From Wolbachia endosymbiont of Folsomia candida (GTDB lineage: Bacteria > Pseudomonadota > Alphaproteobacteria > Rickettsiales > Anaplasmataceae), in assembly GCF_001931755.2 (NCBI RefSeq), contig NZ_CP015510.2:372001-436000 (forward strand): DNA of 64,000 bases, written 5' to 3'. A program made the translations under genes and the position numbers. This document shows positions 46,085-55,139 of the stretch, one piece after another (position 1 is the first letter of the stretch; every line of letters begins with the position of its first letter). Under the pieces are notes generated by a model. It searched no databases and was not told where the DNA came from. It worked only from the letters and a program-made list of their open reading frames with translations.

Positions 46085-47737
46085 CTACCCATAAAATCTC
46101 TCTAACTGCCTTTCCCACAATAAATTCATTTTTGAACCAATGAAGTTATTCAACCTGATGTGAGGTGGCTGCTTTCCTTCCAATATTGCTTCCTTTATTT
46201 CTGAAGCCAGAAAGTTTAATTTTAAAATTGATCCAACATACTTAGGGCACGATATCTTGTTTGCATGACATATTTCTTTTATATTGGCATATTCTCCACT
46301 GTCTATCTGACTTTGCCATAAATGTGCTCTTACTAGTGCTTTTAACAATTTATCGTTTTTCTTTTCCTTTATCTCTCCTCCCTGTGGAACCAATATCATA
46401 CTTTTTCCACTGCTTTTCTTTAACTTTAATTTTACAAATGTTACAATTTCTTCTCTGCTTACTTCTATTTCCTTTTCTGTGTTTCCATACTTACTGACTA
46501 AATCTTTTAGCCCTTCTTTACTTATTTCTATTTTTATTCCATCTTCTTTTAACCATATAGTTTTTATTAAGATATGAATTATGTTTTCTTGTTCTATTGG
46601 AAATATATTTTCCCAGATCTTGCTTATTTCTTCTAAAGTACCCAGTGCTATTTTTTCTCCTTTTTTAAAAGCTTTTTCTATTAATTCACTATTGCTCATT
46701 ATCAAAGGCACCTGCTGCATTATTACTTGCTCTATTTCCCCAGCTGCTATTGTCTGATCTTTTGCTTTACATTCTCTTGCCTTTAAGTGTTTTCCGCATA
46801 CGTAATATCTATACTCTTTATTTTTCTTTCTAGCGTAAGTTGGCTGCATTGAAGTGTCGCATCCATAGCAACGCATTAACCCTTTTAATAACACTGCTGC
46901 TCTTTTCGTGCTTATTTGTTCTCTAGTACTAAAGTTTTCTTTTACCTTATTCCATAATTCTTGATCAATTATTGCTTCGTGCTTTCCTTTATATAATGTT
47001 CCCTTGTGACTTACAAAACCTATATAAGTTGGATTAGTTAAAATCCCTTTTACTGTTGCTTTTTTAAACTCTTCTCCTCCTTTATTTTTTAACTCTTTTG
47101 TTTGATAACCTTGTTCATTTAACTCTTTAGTCACTTTAACTATAGATTTTAAATCTGCAAATCTCTCAAAAATATGCTTTACTAGCTCTGCTTCTTTTTC
47201 ATTTATTATCAGCTTTTTATCCTTGGCATCATATCCTAGTGGCACTCTACTTCCCATCCACAATCCTTGTTTTCTTGATTCTGCTATCTTATCTCTTATT
47301 CTCATACTTGCTAATTCTCTTTCATATTGCGCAAAACTCATTATTATGTTCAGCATTAACTCACCTACTGGGTCTGCTGTATTAAATGATTCTGTCACTG
47401 ATACAAATGCTACTTCATGTTTTTTCAATAAATCCACTACTTTTGCAAAATCAAGTAACGACCTTGATAAGCGATCCATTTTATATACTACTACCAAATC
47501 TATTCTTCTTCTCTCTATGTCTTTAAATAACTCTTTCAATCCTGGTCTTTCTAAATTTCCTCCTGAAAAACCTCCGTCATCATATTTCTTTTCTATCGCT
47601 ACCCATCCTTTAAGTTGCTGGCTCTTAATATAACTTTCTCCAGATACTCTCTGTGCATCCAGACTATTAAACTCTTGATTTAGACCGTCTTCACAGGATT
47701 TTCTTGTATATACTGCGCACCTAATTTGTTTTAACAT
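46085..47737 (-). CDS. Large serine integrase (phage WO type)
   Basis: The 550-residue enzyme integrates and excises the phage genome. Catalytic S14 lies in AVYTRKSCEDG, with KMDRLSRSLLDFAKV further on in the resolvase domain. A recombinase domain (GSRVPLGYDAKDKKLIINEK), a zinc ribbon (CYGCDTSM ... CGKHLKAREC) and a C-terminal domain follow, with no break. It is unrelated in detail to the 697-aa recombinase of the mobile element. Its ATG overlaps the end of the DUF2924 gene by 17 bases. It marks one end of a WO-type prophage. Confidence 0.92.
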   Translation of the reverse strand: MLKQIRCAVYTRKSCEDGLNQEFNSLDAQRVSGESYIKSQQLKGWVAIEKKYDDGGFSGGNLERPGLKELFKDIERRRIDLVVVYKMDRLSRSLLDFAKVVDLLKKHEVAFVSVTESFNTADPVGELMLNIIMSFAQYERELASMRIRDKIAESRKQGLWMGSRVPLGYDAKDKKLIINEKEAELVKHIFERFADLKSIVKVTKELNEQGYQTKELKNKGGEEFKKATVKGILTNPTYIGFVSHKGTLYKGKHEAIIDQELWNKVKENFSTREQISTKRAAVLLKGLMRCYGCDTSMQPTYARKKNKEYRYYVCGKHLKARECKAKDQTIAAGEIEQVIMQQVPLIMSNSELIEKAFKKGEKIALGTLEEISKIWENIFPIEQENIIHILIKTIWLKEDGIKIEISKEGLKDLVSKYGNTEKEIEVSREEIVTFVKLKLKKSSGKSMILVPQGGEIKEKKNDKLLKALVRAHLWQSQIDSGEYANIKEICHANKISCPKYVGSILKLNFLASEIKEAILEGKQPPHIRLNNFIGSKMNLLWERQLERFYG

Positions 47738-48173
47738 TTTTCACCCCAAAAAACACTAACCCATTCCATCTTGTTCCTGTTATTTTATTAGCTATTGCAG
47801 ACAGTGACTTATACGGTTGCCCTTTATATATAAATAGTTTTTTACCCATCACCGTTACTTCATGCTTTTCTCCACGGTATTCTTTGATAATTTTTGTCCC
47901 TATTACCATAAGAGGATTTTCACTACTTACTTTTTTTCCTTCTTTCATTTGTTCTGCTAAATAGTCTAACTTCTTGGCCGCTTTTTCGGGCAATGCTCCA
48001 AACGCTTTTACTTGTAACCAATGAGATATCCAATTGATAAAGTATTCCCTACGATATGGTGGTGCTTTTGACCCAGTTGCAGTTTCATACATTTTTCTCA
48101 ATTCTTGTGATGTTTTACTGAGTAATGACAAAACCTCTTTTTCTACAGATTGTTTTTCTGAACATAAGCTCAT
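47721..48173 (-). CDS. DUF2924 protein, integrase partner
   Basis: The 150-residue protein belongs to DUF2924, regularly found directly upstream of large serine integrases in alphaproteobacterial phages. It has YRREYFINWISHWLQVKAFG and GTKIIKEYRGEKHEVTVMGK. The overlap with the integrase implies coupled expression. A role as recombination directionality factor or regulator has not been shown. Confidence 0.85.
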   Translation of the reverse strand: MSLCSEKQSVEKEVLSLLSKTSQELRKMYETATGSKAPPYRREYFINWISHWLQVKAFGALPEKAAKKLDYLAEQMKEGKKVSSENPLMVIGTKIIKEYRGEKHEVTVMGKKLFIYKGQPYKSLSAIANKITGTRWNGLVFFGVKNVKTN

Positions 48174-48274
48174 ATGAATTTGCTTTCCCTCCTTTTTTAA
48201 AATTTATACTGTTTGCTCCTTAGCTCTACTAATTCAGTGCTATCTTTTCTCCTTTTTATAAATTGCTATAGCTT

Positions 48275-48631
48275 TCAACTTATTTGCCACTCCATTGCAT
48301 ACTTATATTTTTCCATTGCCCATTGTGATTCCCATAATAAGCTAGATATCAGGCCTTTAGTCTTGTGTTTTAAGAAAATTACTTCTGCTCCTGCTTGATG
48401 AAATTCCCTTACTAGTTTAATTTGGTCTGCAAATTTCTCAGATAGATCGTCAGGAGAATATATGTATATTACTTCAACCTTACCTTTTGCAGCTTTATAT
48501 CGTAAACTCTCTAAGCTAGCGCTACCGACAAATTTATGTTCATCGGGTAGCTTGTATCCATCTGCAATAATTCTACGCTCCAATTCACCAATTTGCTTTT
48601 TTGATGTTGTATATAAACTTGCTACTCCCAC
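48275..48631 (-). CDS. Resolvase-like N-terminal domain protein, catalytic serine not evident
   Basis: GTG at 48631 follows GGAGG. The 118-residue product looks like the resolvase fold of serine recombinases (SLESLRYKAAKGKVEVIYIY, then SEKFADQIKLVREFHQAGAE) but has YTTSKKQ where YARxS is expected and no DNA-binding domain. It may be a degenerate recombinase or an accessory factor. It lies 101 bases upstream of the DUF2924 gene. Confidence 0.65.
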   Translation of the reverse strand: MGVASLYTTSKKQIGELERRIIADGYKLPDEHKFVGSASLESLRYKAAKGKVEVIYIYSPDDLSEKFADQIKLVREFHQAGAEVIFLKHKTKGLISSLLWESQWAMEKYKYAMEWQIS

Positions 48632-48686
48632 TTAAACCTCCATGCTTACTTCACTTTTTCATTTATGAAACTTGCTATTGCCAAAT

Positions 48687-48797
48687 ACAAAACCTCTTTT
48701 TCTACAGATTGTTTTGCTCAACATAAGTTCATTTGCTTCCCCTCCTTTTTCAAAATTTATACTGTTTGCTCATTAGCTCTACTAATTCGTTGCTATA
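48687..48797. repeat. Direct duplication of the DUF2924 gene start region
   Basis: About 100 bases here repeat 48132-48243 with roughly 10% differences: both contain CTCTTTTTCTACAGATTG, ACATAAG and AAAATTTATACTGTTTGCTC. It carries the DUF2924 5' end to a place just after the ankyrin gene's stop region, so the block from the resolvase-like gene was probably duplicated or inserted between the copies. Confidence 0.65.
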
Positions 48798-49364
48798 TTT
48801 ATATGCTAACTTGTTGCTATCTTGATATGCAGTTAGCTCTTCCACTATCTCTTTAAAACCTGCCATACAAGCTATATCTATTGGTGTATATCCCTTATAG
48901 TCTATCACATCTACATCACCTCCTGCCTCCAGTATTGCTCTAACATTTTTCAGCTCCCCCATAATTACAGCTTGGTGTAGTGGCGTCCTTCCTATATGAT
49001 TTTTAGCATTAACATTTGCTCCGGCACCTATTAGCGCGCTTACTCTGCCTGAACAGCTCATCATGCTTGCTGCGTGTAATGGCGTATATCCTTGATAGTC
49101 AGTGGCATTGACTTTGGCACCTTCCTCTATCATTGCCTTCACACTTTCTACTTTTCCATATAATGCAACAGAATGTAATGGTGTTTGTCCTTCGTTGTTC
49201 TTAATGTTAACGCCTGCTCCTTTTTCTATTAGTAATTTTACTCTTTCATAATCAGAAGATCTTGCTGCTAAATGTAATACAATTTCACCATACTCATCTT
49301 GTTCATTAATTCCATAAAATGAGTTTGCTAATAATTCTTGAAGTTTTTTTTCTAATGTAATCAT
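48750..49364 (-). CDS. Ankyrin-repeat protein
   Basis: From ATG at 49364 (GGGGG upstream; the in-frame GTG at 49376 is less likely) the product has 204 residues with about five ankyrin repeats, residues ~18-180 (IVLHLAARSSDYERVKLLIE, QTPLHSVALYGKVESVKAMI, YTPLHAASMMSCSGRVSALI). No signal or membrane part. It lies at the integrase end of the prophage, where WO carries ankyrin cargo. Confidence 0.85.
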   Translation of the reverse strand: MITLEKKLQELLANSFYGINEQDEYGEIVLHLAARSSDYERVKLLIEKGAGVNIKNNEGQTPLHSVALYGKVESVKAMIEEGAKVNATDYQGYTPLHAASMMSCSGRVSALIGAGANVNAKNHIGRTPLHQAVIMGELKNVRAILEAGGDVDVIDYKGYTPIDIACMAGFKEIVEELTAYQDSNKLAYKYSNELVELMSKQYKF

Positions 49365-49536
49365 GGTTACCCCCACAAAATTGCCTCTTTCAACGGCAGA
49401 TAAATTTTTTATATTTACTTGTCGTTATTCTAGTATATTCGCTTTTGCTACTAAAAGCAAATTATTTGTACACTCTGTGATTGAAATTAGCTCTTTTTTA
49501 ATATATATTAGGATATTATTATATATGATTAATGTA

Positions 49537-50080
49537 TTAGCAAATAGGCTGAGAATTATTCCAATACCTATTCAAATGCCGATGTTCGTGCCACAAAAGT
49601 ACACCTGGGTAAAATACTAAAATATGGCTTTCTAGTTCGTGAATTGGATAATCCTGTTTTGAATCTGAGTCATTATTGCAGTTTACATGGTATTCTGTGA
49701 GGTTAAATTCTATAACTTTTTGATCAGTAAAATTCTTTGCCTTATAGTGATAAGTAACGCTGAATCTTTCTAAAATTGGTGTGTATTTAAAGTTCCAAGT
49801 TTGCTCTGAAAGCTTGTTACTCCCTAAAGTAAATTTATCTCCGATTTCTTCATAGCTGGTTGCAGGAAAACAAGAATTTATCTCTCCAAGCTTCCAATTA
49901 TCCGATAATACCACCTGTGCTTTAGCAAATTTAATTGGTGGTAATACACTTTGTGGTTCAGGATAAAGGGCTTTAAAGTTATACCACTGATGATTACGCT
50001 CATATATGGCATTATAGTTTTTTGTATGTGGCTCTGTTTCTCCTAAAACTGCAACGTCAAGGCGATATAAGTCATTACTA
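49537..50080 (-). pseudogene. Unrecognised gene cut by the mobile element
   Basis: The frame enters from the IS110 boundary at 50080 and reads NDLYRLDVAVLGETEPHTKN, then FKALYPEPQSVLPPIKFAKA and YPIHELESHILVFYPGVLLW, ending at 49537. About 180 residues remain, beta-rich in composition and without membrane segments. The N-terminus is lost; the apparent ATG at 50163 lies inside IS110. I do not recognise it. It may be the end of a large toxin-like or secreted protein, given its place at a WO boundary, but that is a guess. Confidence 0.6.
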
Positions 50081-50341
50081 TAGATGATATGAATAGTTAT
50101 TGCTCGGTTGAGAGCATGAGAAGATAATAACTTCTCAGAGTGGATAGGTAGCAGGTTGGGCAAAGCTTGAGGCTCCCTCTGCTTTTATATGCAGTGAAAG
50201 AAGACCTCGTACTTTAGATTAACCGCACCTGCCACCGAAAACCATCGTGCGGCCCATAAAATTCGGTGACCGCGTATAGGAGTTTGGATCAACCGGCAAT
50301 ATTCTACTCTGATATATTATTATGCAATTGGAGGAAAAAGT
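50081..50341 (+). ncRNA. IS110 left end; candidate bridge-RNA region (copy 3)
   Basis: Same structured left end as 27461-27721, directly upstream of the transposase ATG with GGAGG at its 3' end. Hairpins at TGAGAAG...CTTCTCA, CTGC...GCAG and CACCGAA...TTCGGTG. Confidence 0.45.
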
Positions 50342-51196
50342 ATGCGTTACATTGGAGTTGATTTACATACAAATAGCTTCACTGCCTGTTATTTAGAGCA
50401 AGAAAAACCAGAATATATTCGCACGTTTCGCTTGCAGGATATAAACAATTTTATTGAGAATCTTCAGCCAACAGATGAAGTAGCTTTAGAAGCAACAGGT
50501 AACAGCTGTTTCTTTTATGATGAAGTGTTACCTTACGTCAAGCGTGTGGTAATAATTGCTCCTTTGCAATTCGAAGTTATTCGCCGTTCTGTACACAAGA
50601 CAGATAAGCATGATGCAAGAGCTATTGCTTTTTTTCTAAGCAAGGATATGCTGCCTGAAGCAAGATGCAAAAACACACAATATCAGCAATTAGTTTCTCT
50701 TCTTAAAACAAGAGAACAGTTAGTAAAATCACGGATATCTTTGATTAACAAAATGCACAGTCTTTTTAATTACCACGGAATAAAAATTAAAAAGGAAGCA
50801 CTGACAACCAAAACGGGGTTTAAACGTGCTATTCAAAAACATAATTGGTGTCATTTGGAAAAAGTTGAAATTGAAGTGATCAGCTATCACCTAGAAGCTA
50901 TACGAGAAAGCCTCAAGAAACTTGAAAAGGAAATTGAAACTTTTGTTAAACAGCTTCCTGGATTTTATAATCTCATTAGCATTAAAGGCATTGGTGTAAT
51001 TTCTGCAGCTGTTTTTATTACAACAATTGGTGATATTAATGACTTTCGCGATCCTGAAAAACTCACTGCTTATTTTGGAGTTGTACCATATGTTTCTCAA
51101 TCTAATCAACAGTGCACGATTGGAAGGATTACCAAACGAGGGTCGAAAATGGCACGCACTGCTTTAATACAGTGTACTTGGGTTGCTCATGGTTAG
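50342..51196 (+). pseudogene. IS110 transposase, 3'-truncated (copy 3)
   Basis: Translates to the same 284 residues as copy 2, with all DEDD residues and the serine region PYVSQSNQQ. The last two codons and the stop belong to the recombinase element. The missing ~56-residue end occurs only at 515-685. Confidence 0.88.
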
Positions 51197-51504
51197 AATT
51201 AACTGCACCTAAGTCCAGTCGATATTCGGGATACGCTACTATTACTCATCCATTCCATCCATGGAAGGGGAAAAGTTTTCAAATATTATCAACAAAAAAC
51301 TTTAATAATCGGGATATATTTAGTTTGAAAACGTTGACGCGTGGTACAGTAGGCATTCCACGTGATTGGACAGACAAAGCAGATCCTAATCTTTATCAAA
51401 CCCTTACTGATTTATCGCCTATTTTATCGTTTTCCCATCTTCAGCAGTTAGTTAAATTAGTTACCAATCTTGATCAAGCTAAAAATAGCAAAGAGGTTGA
51501 TTAA
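51185..51504 (+). CDS. DUF5372-like protein (copy 3)
   Basis: Same as 26298-26617: ITHPFHPWKG, IPRDWTDKADP and LQQLVKLVTNL. The frame is open upstream through the junction to ATG 51112 inside IS110, so any product is a fusion with out-of-frame IS110 sequence or uses a non-ATG start. Confidence 0.6.
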
Positions 51505-51538
51505 TGACTAACACAGAAACGATTATAGGAAAGAAATT

Positions 51539-51769
51539 ATGCCATTGGAAGGAAAAACCTCCGTAATATCAGTAGATGCTACCAGGATAGCTATTTGTAT
51601 AGCAAACATGTTGCATGAGTATTTAATAGTGGAACAACAATTGATTAAAACGGAGGATATTAATAATGACAGCACACAAAATTCAGAACCACCATATATT
51701 AAAACCAGCATACGTTTATTTAAGGCAATCAACAATGGGACAGGTAAGGCTCAATCAGGAGAGTACTGA
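51539..51769 (+). CDS. Small ORF of the recombinase element (copy 3)
   Basis: Same 76-residue frame as 26033-26263, starting MPLEGKTSVISVDATRIAIC. It overlaps the recombinase start at 51666 by 104 bases. No family known. Confidence 0.5.
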   Translation: MPLEGKTSVISVDATRIAICIANMLHEYLIVEQQLIKTEDINNDSTQNSEPPYIKTSIRLFKAINNGTGKAQSGEY

Positions 51770-53759
51770 AAGGCAGTATAAACTGAAAGATAAAGCGCAA
51801 CAAATGGGATGGTCTCAGAATGCCATAAGAGTTTTAGATGATGATTTAGGGATTTCAGGAGCTCAAGCTAATAATCGAGAAGATTTTAAAATATTAGTTG
51901 CTGATGTATCAATGGGAAAAGTAGGAGCCGTGTTTGTACTGGAAGCGTCGAGATTATCTAGATCTTGCAGTGATTGGCATAGATTACTGGAATTATGTGC
52001 TTTAACAGATACATTGATTATAGATGAAGATGGTTGTTACAATCCTAATGACTTCAACGACCAATTGGTACTTGGGCTAAAAGGAACGATATCACACGCA
52101 GAGTTGCATTTCATCCGTGCTAGACTTTTAGGAGGTAAGGTAAATAAGGCTAAGAAAGGAGAGCTTCGATTTCCTCTCCCAGTAGGATTTTGCTATGATG
52201 ATGAAGGTAATACTAGATTTGACGATAATGAGCAAGTAAGAAGTGTGATTCAATTATTGTTTAAAGTATTTAAAGAAAAGGGCAGTGCTTATGGAGTAGT
52301 ACATCATTTTGGTAAGAACAAAATACAGTTTCCAAAACGAGCATATGGTGGTATTTGGAAAGGAAAGTTAATATGGGGAGCACTGACACATTCTAGGGTA
52401 TGTTCAGTATTAAAAAACCCTTCTTATGCTGGAGCTTATGTTTATGGTCGCTTTAAATATCAGAAAAAATTATCAAGTACTGGATTGGTCAAGACAACAG
52501 TAGTTCGCCTACCGACAGAAGCCTGGCATACAATGATAAAAAACCACCACGAAGGTTATATAACGTGGGAAGAATATGTAGCAAATAAAAAGGTTTTAGC
52601 AAATAATCAAACCAGTGGAGAAGAGAATATGCTACCTACAGCAGTACGAGAAGGATTGGGATTATTGCAGGGATTATTAATTTGTAGTTACTGCGGCTGT
52701 CGTCTTACTGTAAGGTATAAGAGCAAAGGTGGTGTTCTTGCTGTTTATGAATGTAATTGGAAAAAGAAGTGGGGAGAAGATAGTAAGAGTTGTTTTTCTG
52801 TTTATGGAAATCCTCTGGATGAAGCTATCGTAAAAAGAGTATTGGAAGTCATGGAACCTGCGCAAATTGAGATTGCCGTAAAAGCATTTGAAGAATTGGA
52901 GCAACGAGGTCACATGCTAGATAAACAATGGCAAATGCAGATAAAAAGAGCAGATTATGAAGTACAACTGGCACAGAGACGTTATGAAGAAGTAGACCCA
53001 TCAAATCGCCTAGTAGCTGGAACATTGGAGAAACGTTGGAACGAAGCTTTAATAGCATTGGAAGAAGCACAGAATCAATATGATGAATATAAGAAAAATG
53101 ATGTACTTACAGCTACAAAACAACAAAAAGAGAAAGTGTTGGCACTAGCTCAGGACTTACCACGCTTATGGAATGCAGAATCAACAAGTGCAAGAGATCG
53201 AAAGCGTATTTTACGACTTCTAGTTAAGGATATTACTGTTGAAAAACTACGTAGTGAACAAAAAGCAGTACTACATATACGCTGGCAAACAAATGCTATA
53301 GAGGACTTAGAGGTGCAATTGCCAAAAAAATCCTATGACAGATGGAGGCATTCAGATGATATAATTGATCGGATAAGACAGCTATCGAAAACAATGACTG
53401 ATGAACAAATTATTAGTTTGTTAAACCAAGAGGGGCTGACAACAAATAAAGGTAATCCTTTTACTATAAAAAGTATGAAATGGATTCGATTTAAACATAA
53501 GATCCCAGCACTATGTAATCAAAAATCTGAAGAAGAGTTATCAGTGAAACAAGTTGCAGAAAAATTCAATGTCAGTCATTACGTAGTACGTTATTGGATT
53601 GAACGTAAGTTTATTAATGCACGACGTATTGGTGAAAGGTTCTGGATATCGATAAGTTTAGAACAAGAACTGGAGTTAAAAAAACGTATTGAGAGCTCTT
53701 CTAAAATAGCAATTGCAAGGTTGAAATCACAAAAACAAATTGAAGGAGGTGTATTATGA
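51666..53759 (+). CDS. Large serine recombinase of the mobile element (copy 3)
   Basis: 697 residues, intact: catalytic S22 (YLRQS), zinc ribbon beginning CSYCGC, coiled coil and C-terminal MerR-like domain. It carries Ile in GERFWISI, as copy 1 does. GGAGG upstream of the ATG. The TGA lies 11 bases before the element end, so the gene fills the right end almost fully. Confidence 0.93.
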   Translation: MTAHKIQNHHILKPAYVYLRQSTMGQVRLNQESTERQYKLKDKAQQMGWSQNAIRVLDDDLGISGAQANNREDFKILVADVSMGKVGAVFVLEASRLSRSCSDWHRLLELCALTDTLIIDEDGCYNPNDFNDQLVLGLKGTISHAELHFIRARLLGGKVNKAKKGELRFPLPVGFCYDDEGNTRFDDNEQVRSVIQLLFKVFKEKGSAYGVVHHFGKNKIQFPKRAYGGIWKGKLIWGALTHSRVCSVLKNPSYAGAYVYGRFKYQKKLSSTGLVKTTVVRLPTEAWHTMIKNHHEGYITWEEYVANKKVLANNQTSGEENMLPTAVREGLGLLQGLLICSYCGCRLTVRYKSKGGVLAVYECNWKKKWGEDSKSCFSVYGNPLDEAIVKRVLEVMEPAQIEIAVKAFEELEQRGHMLDKQWQMQIKRADYEVQLAQRRYEEVDPSNRLVAGTLEKRWNEALIALEEAQNQYDEYKKNDVLTATKQQKEKVLALAQDLPRLWNAESTSARDRKRILRLLVKDITVEKLRSEQKAVLHIRWQTNAIEDLEVQLPKKSYDRWRHSDDIIDRIRQLSKTMTDEQIISLLNQEGLTTNKGNPFTIKSMKWIRFKHKIPALCNQKSEEELSVKQVAEKFNVSHYVVRYWIERKFINARRIGERFWISISLEQELELKKRIESSSKIAIARLKSQKQIEGGVL

Positions 53760-53770
53760 AGTTATCGTGC

Positions 53771-54789
53771 CCTGCATCCGGGACAGAATAGTGCAAACAG
53801 CACTAAAGCTAATAATTGAACCAATATTCGAATCTGACTTTCAGGACGGATCATATGGATATAGACCTAAGAGAAAAGCGCATGAAGCAATAAACAGAGT
53901 AGAAAAAGCAGCAATCAAAGACAATACAAAAGCTATTGACATAGATCTGAAATCCTACTTTGATAATGTGCGACATCATATTCTTATGGAAAAGATTGCC
54001 AAGAGAATAAATGATAAAGAAATCATGCACTTGATCAAACTAATCCTCAAGGTAGGAGGCAAACGAGGAATAGCGCAAGGATCACCGATTTCGCCGGTAT
54101 TGAGCAATATATACCTCAATGAGGTAGATAAAATGCTGGAGAAAGCAAAAGAGGTGAGCAAAGAAGGAAAATATCAACATATAGAATACGCAAGATGGGC
54201 AGACGATTTAGTAATACTGATAGATAGACACCCGAAATGGGAATGGCTAGAAAAGTCAGTATACAAAAGGTTACAAGAGGAATTAGCAAAAATAGAAGTA
54301 GAAGTAAATGAAGAAAAGACAAAAGTTGTTAACCTAAAAGAAGGAGAAACGTTCAGCTTTCTAGGATTCGATTTTCGAGAGAAAATTACAAAACAAGGAA
54401 AATGGACGGTAAAAACAACACCTAAGATGACAGCACGAACAAGCTTACTTCAAAAACTGAAGGAAGTATTTCGTGGACATAAATCGCAACCAATATGGAA
54501 AGTGGTTCAAACCATAAATCCAATATTGAGAGGGTGGACAAACTACTTTAGGATAGGGAACTCAGGTCGAAGCTTTAATTACGTGAAACAATGGGTAGAG
54601 AAGAAAGTAAGACGCAACTTAATGAAAGCTAGAAAAGCAAAAGGATTTGGCTGGGAGAGGTGGAGTAACGAATGGATATACGAAACACTAGGTCTATATA
54701 AAGACTATAGAATAAGATATTACGTTCCGAAAGCAGCCCCAGTACAATATGTTATAAACTTTGGTAAAGAATCTACTAGGAAAGCGTAG
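53771..54789 (+). pseudogene. Group II intron reverse transcriptase, 5'-truncated
   Basis: Right after the element the frame reads CIRDRIVQTALKLIIEPIFE, the start of reverse transcriptase block 2, then GSYGYRPKRKAHEAI, the catalytic YARWADD (usual YADD form), GFDFREKITKQG and the maturase-like end WTNYFRIGNSGRSF. The fingers start and block 1 are missing, removed by the element. An ATG at 53740 lies in the recombinase gene and would make an artificial fusion. About 340 residues remain; activity is unlikely. Confidence 0.9.
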
Positions 54790-54825
54790 TGCGGGAAAAC
54801 TGCATGCTGCGTTTGATGAGGCGGG
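54782..54825 (+). ncRNA. Group II intron domain V-like hairpin
   Basis: AAGCGTAGTGCGGGAAAACT followed by GCATGCTGCGTTTGATGAGG has the AGC start, a GAAA loop and the 3' strand of a domain V, overlapping the reverse transcriptase stop. Pairing is imperfect (two mismatches in the lower stem). Domain VI and the 3' splice end should lie between 54825 and about 54925. Confidence 0.5.
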
Positions 54826-54925
54826 AGCTGGAAACGTGAATATGGGAATTTTGGATTGAGGCCCAACATGAAAATAATGGATCAGCCACCAAACCCTAAA
54901 GGAGGCGCGCCAGTTCTCGACCCTA

Positions 54926-55030
54926 CAACCAACAGTATCTAAAATAAGAAACCTGAAAGCTGATAGACTTGCGGTGGAATATCTTTTGAACCTTCTTTCT
55001 CGAATTAACTGCAATATAGAGATTATCTGA
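54926..55030 (+). pseudogene. HTH (HTH_37-like) gene, C-terminal remnant
   Basis: The frame reads QPTVSKIRNLKADRLAVEYL and NLLSRINCNIEII, then TGA. It aligns with QPKVSSIVNLKTKGFSVEKI and LLSRLNCDVEIM of the HTH protein at 6773-7030. It is the 3' exon-side flank of the group II intron, which therefore lay inside an antitoxin-type HTH gene. The 5' part of this gene is gone with the intron's 5' half. Confidence 0.7.
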
Positions 55031-55139
55031 AAGAAAAATTAAAAATGCCTCCAAAAGCGTAAAATAATTAGAAAGAACAAGTCCTTTTAGCATATAAATT
55101 ATTTAATAAATATTCTATTGACCTTAGGACTTAGCTGTT

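Larger units (their letters stand above)
50081..53770 (+). mobile_element. Nested element copy 3: IS110 5' part plus serine-recombinase element
   Basis: It has the same 3,690 bp as 24032-27721 but in opposite orientation. IS110 part 50081-51184, recombinase element 51185-53770 between GC dinucleotides. The left flank is the cut gene at 49537-50080; the right flank is a group II intron reverse transcriptase cut at its 5' end. As in copy 2, the IS110 3' part is missing. Confidence 0.88.

Noticed and set aside
53740..53770. ATG giving the reverse transcriptase an extra N-terminus
   Set aside because: The ATG lies in the recombinase gene in another frame; the fusion is a by-product of the insertion.
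54694..55014. 106-codon minus-strand frame over the intron end
   Set aside because: It is antisense to the reverse transcriptase end and domain V-like hairpin and looks random.
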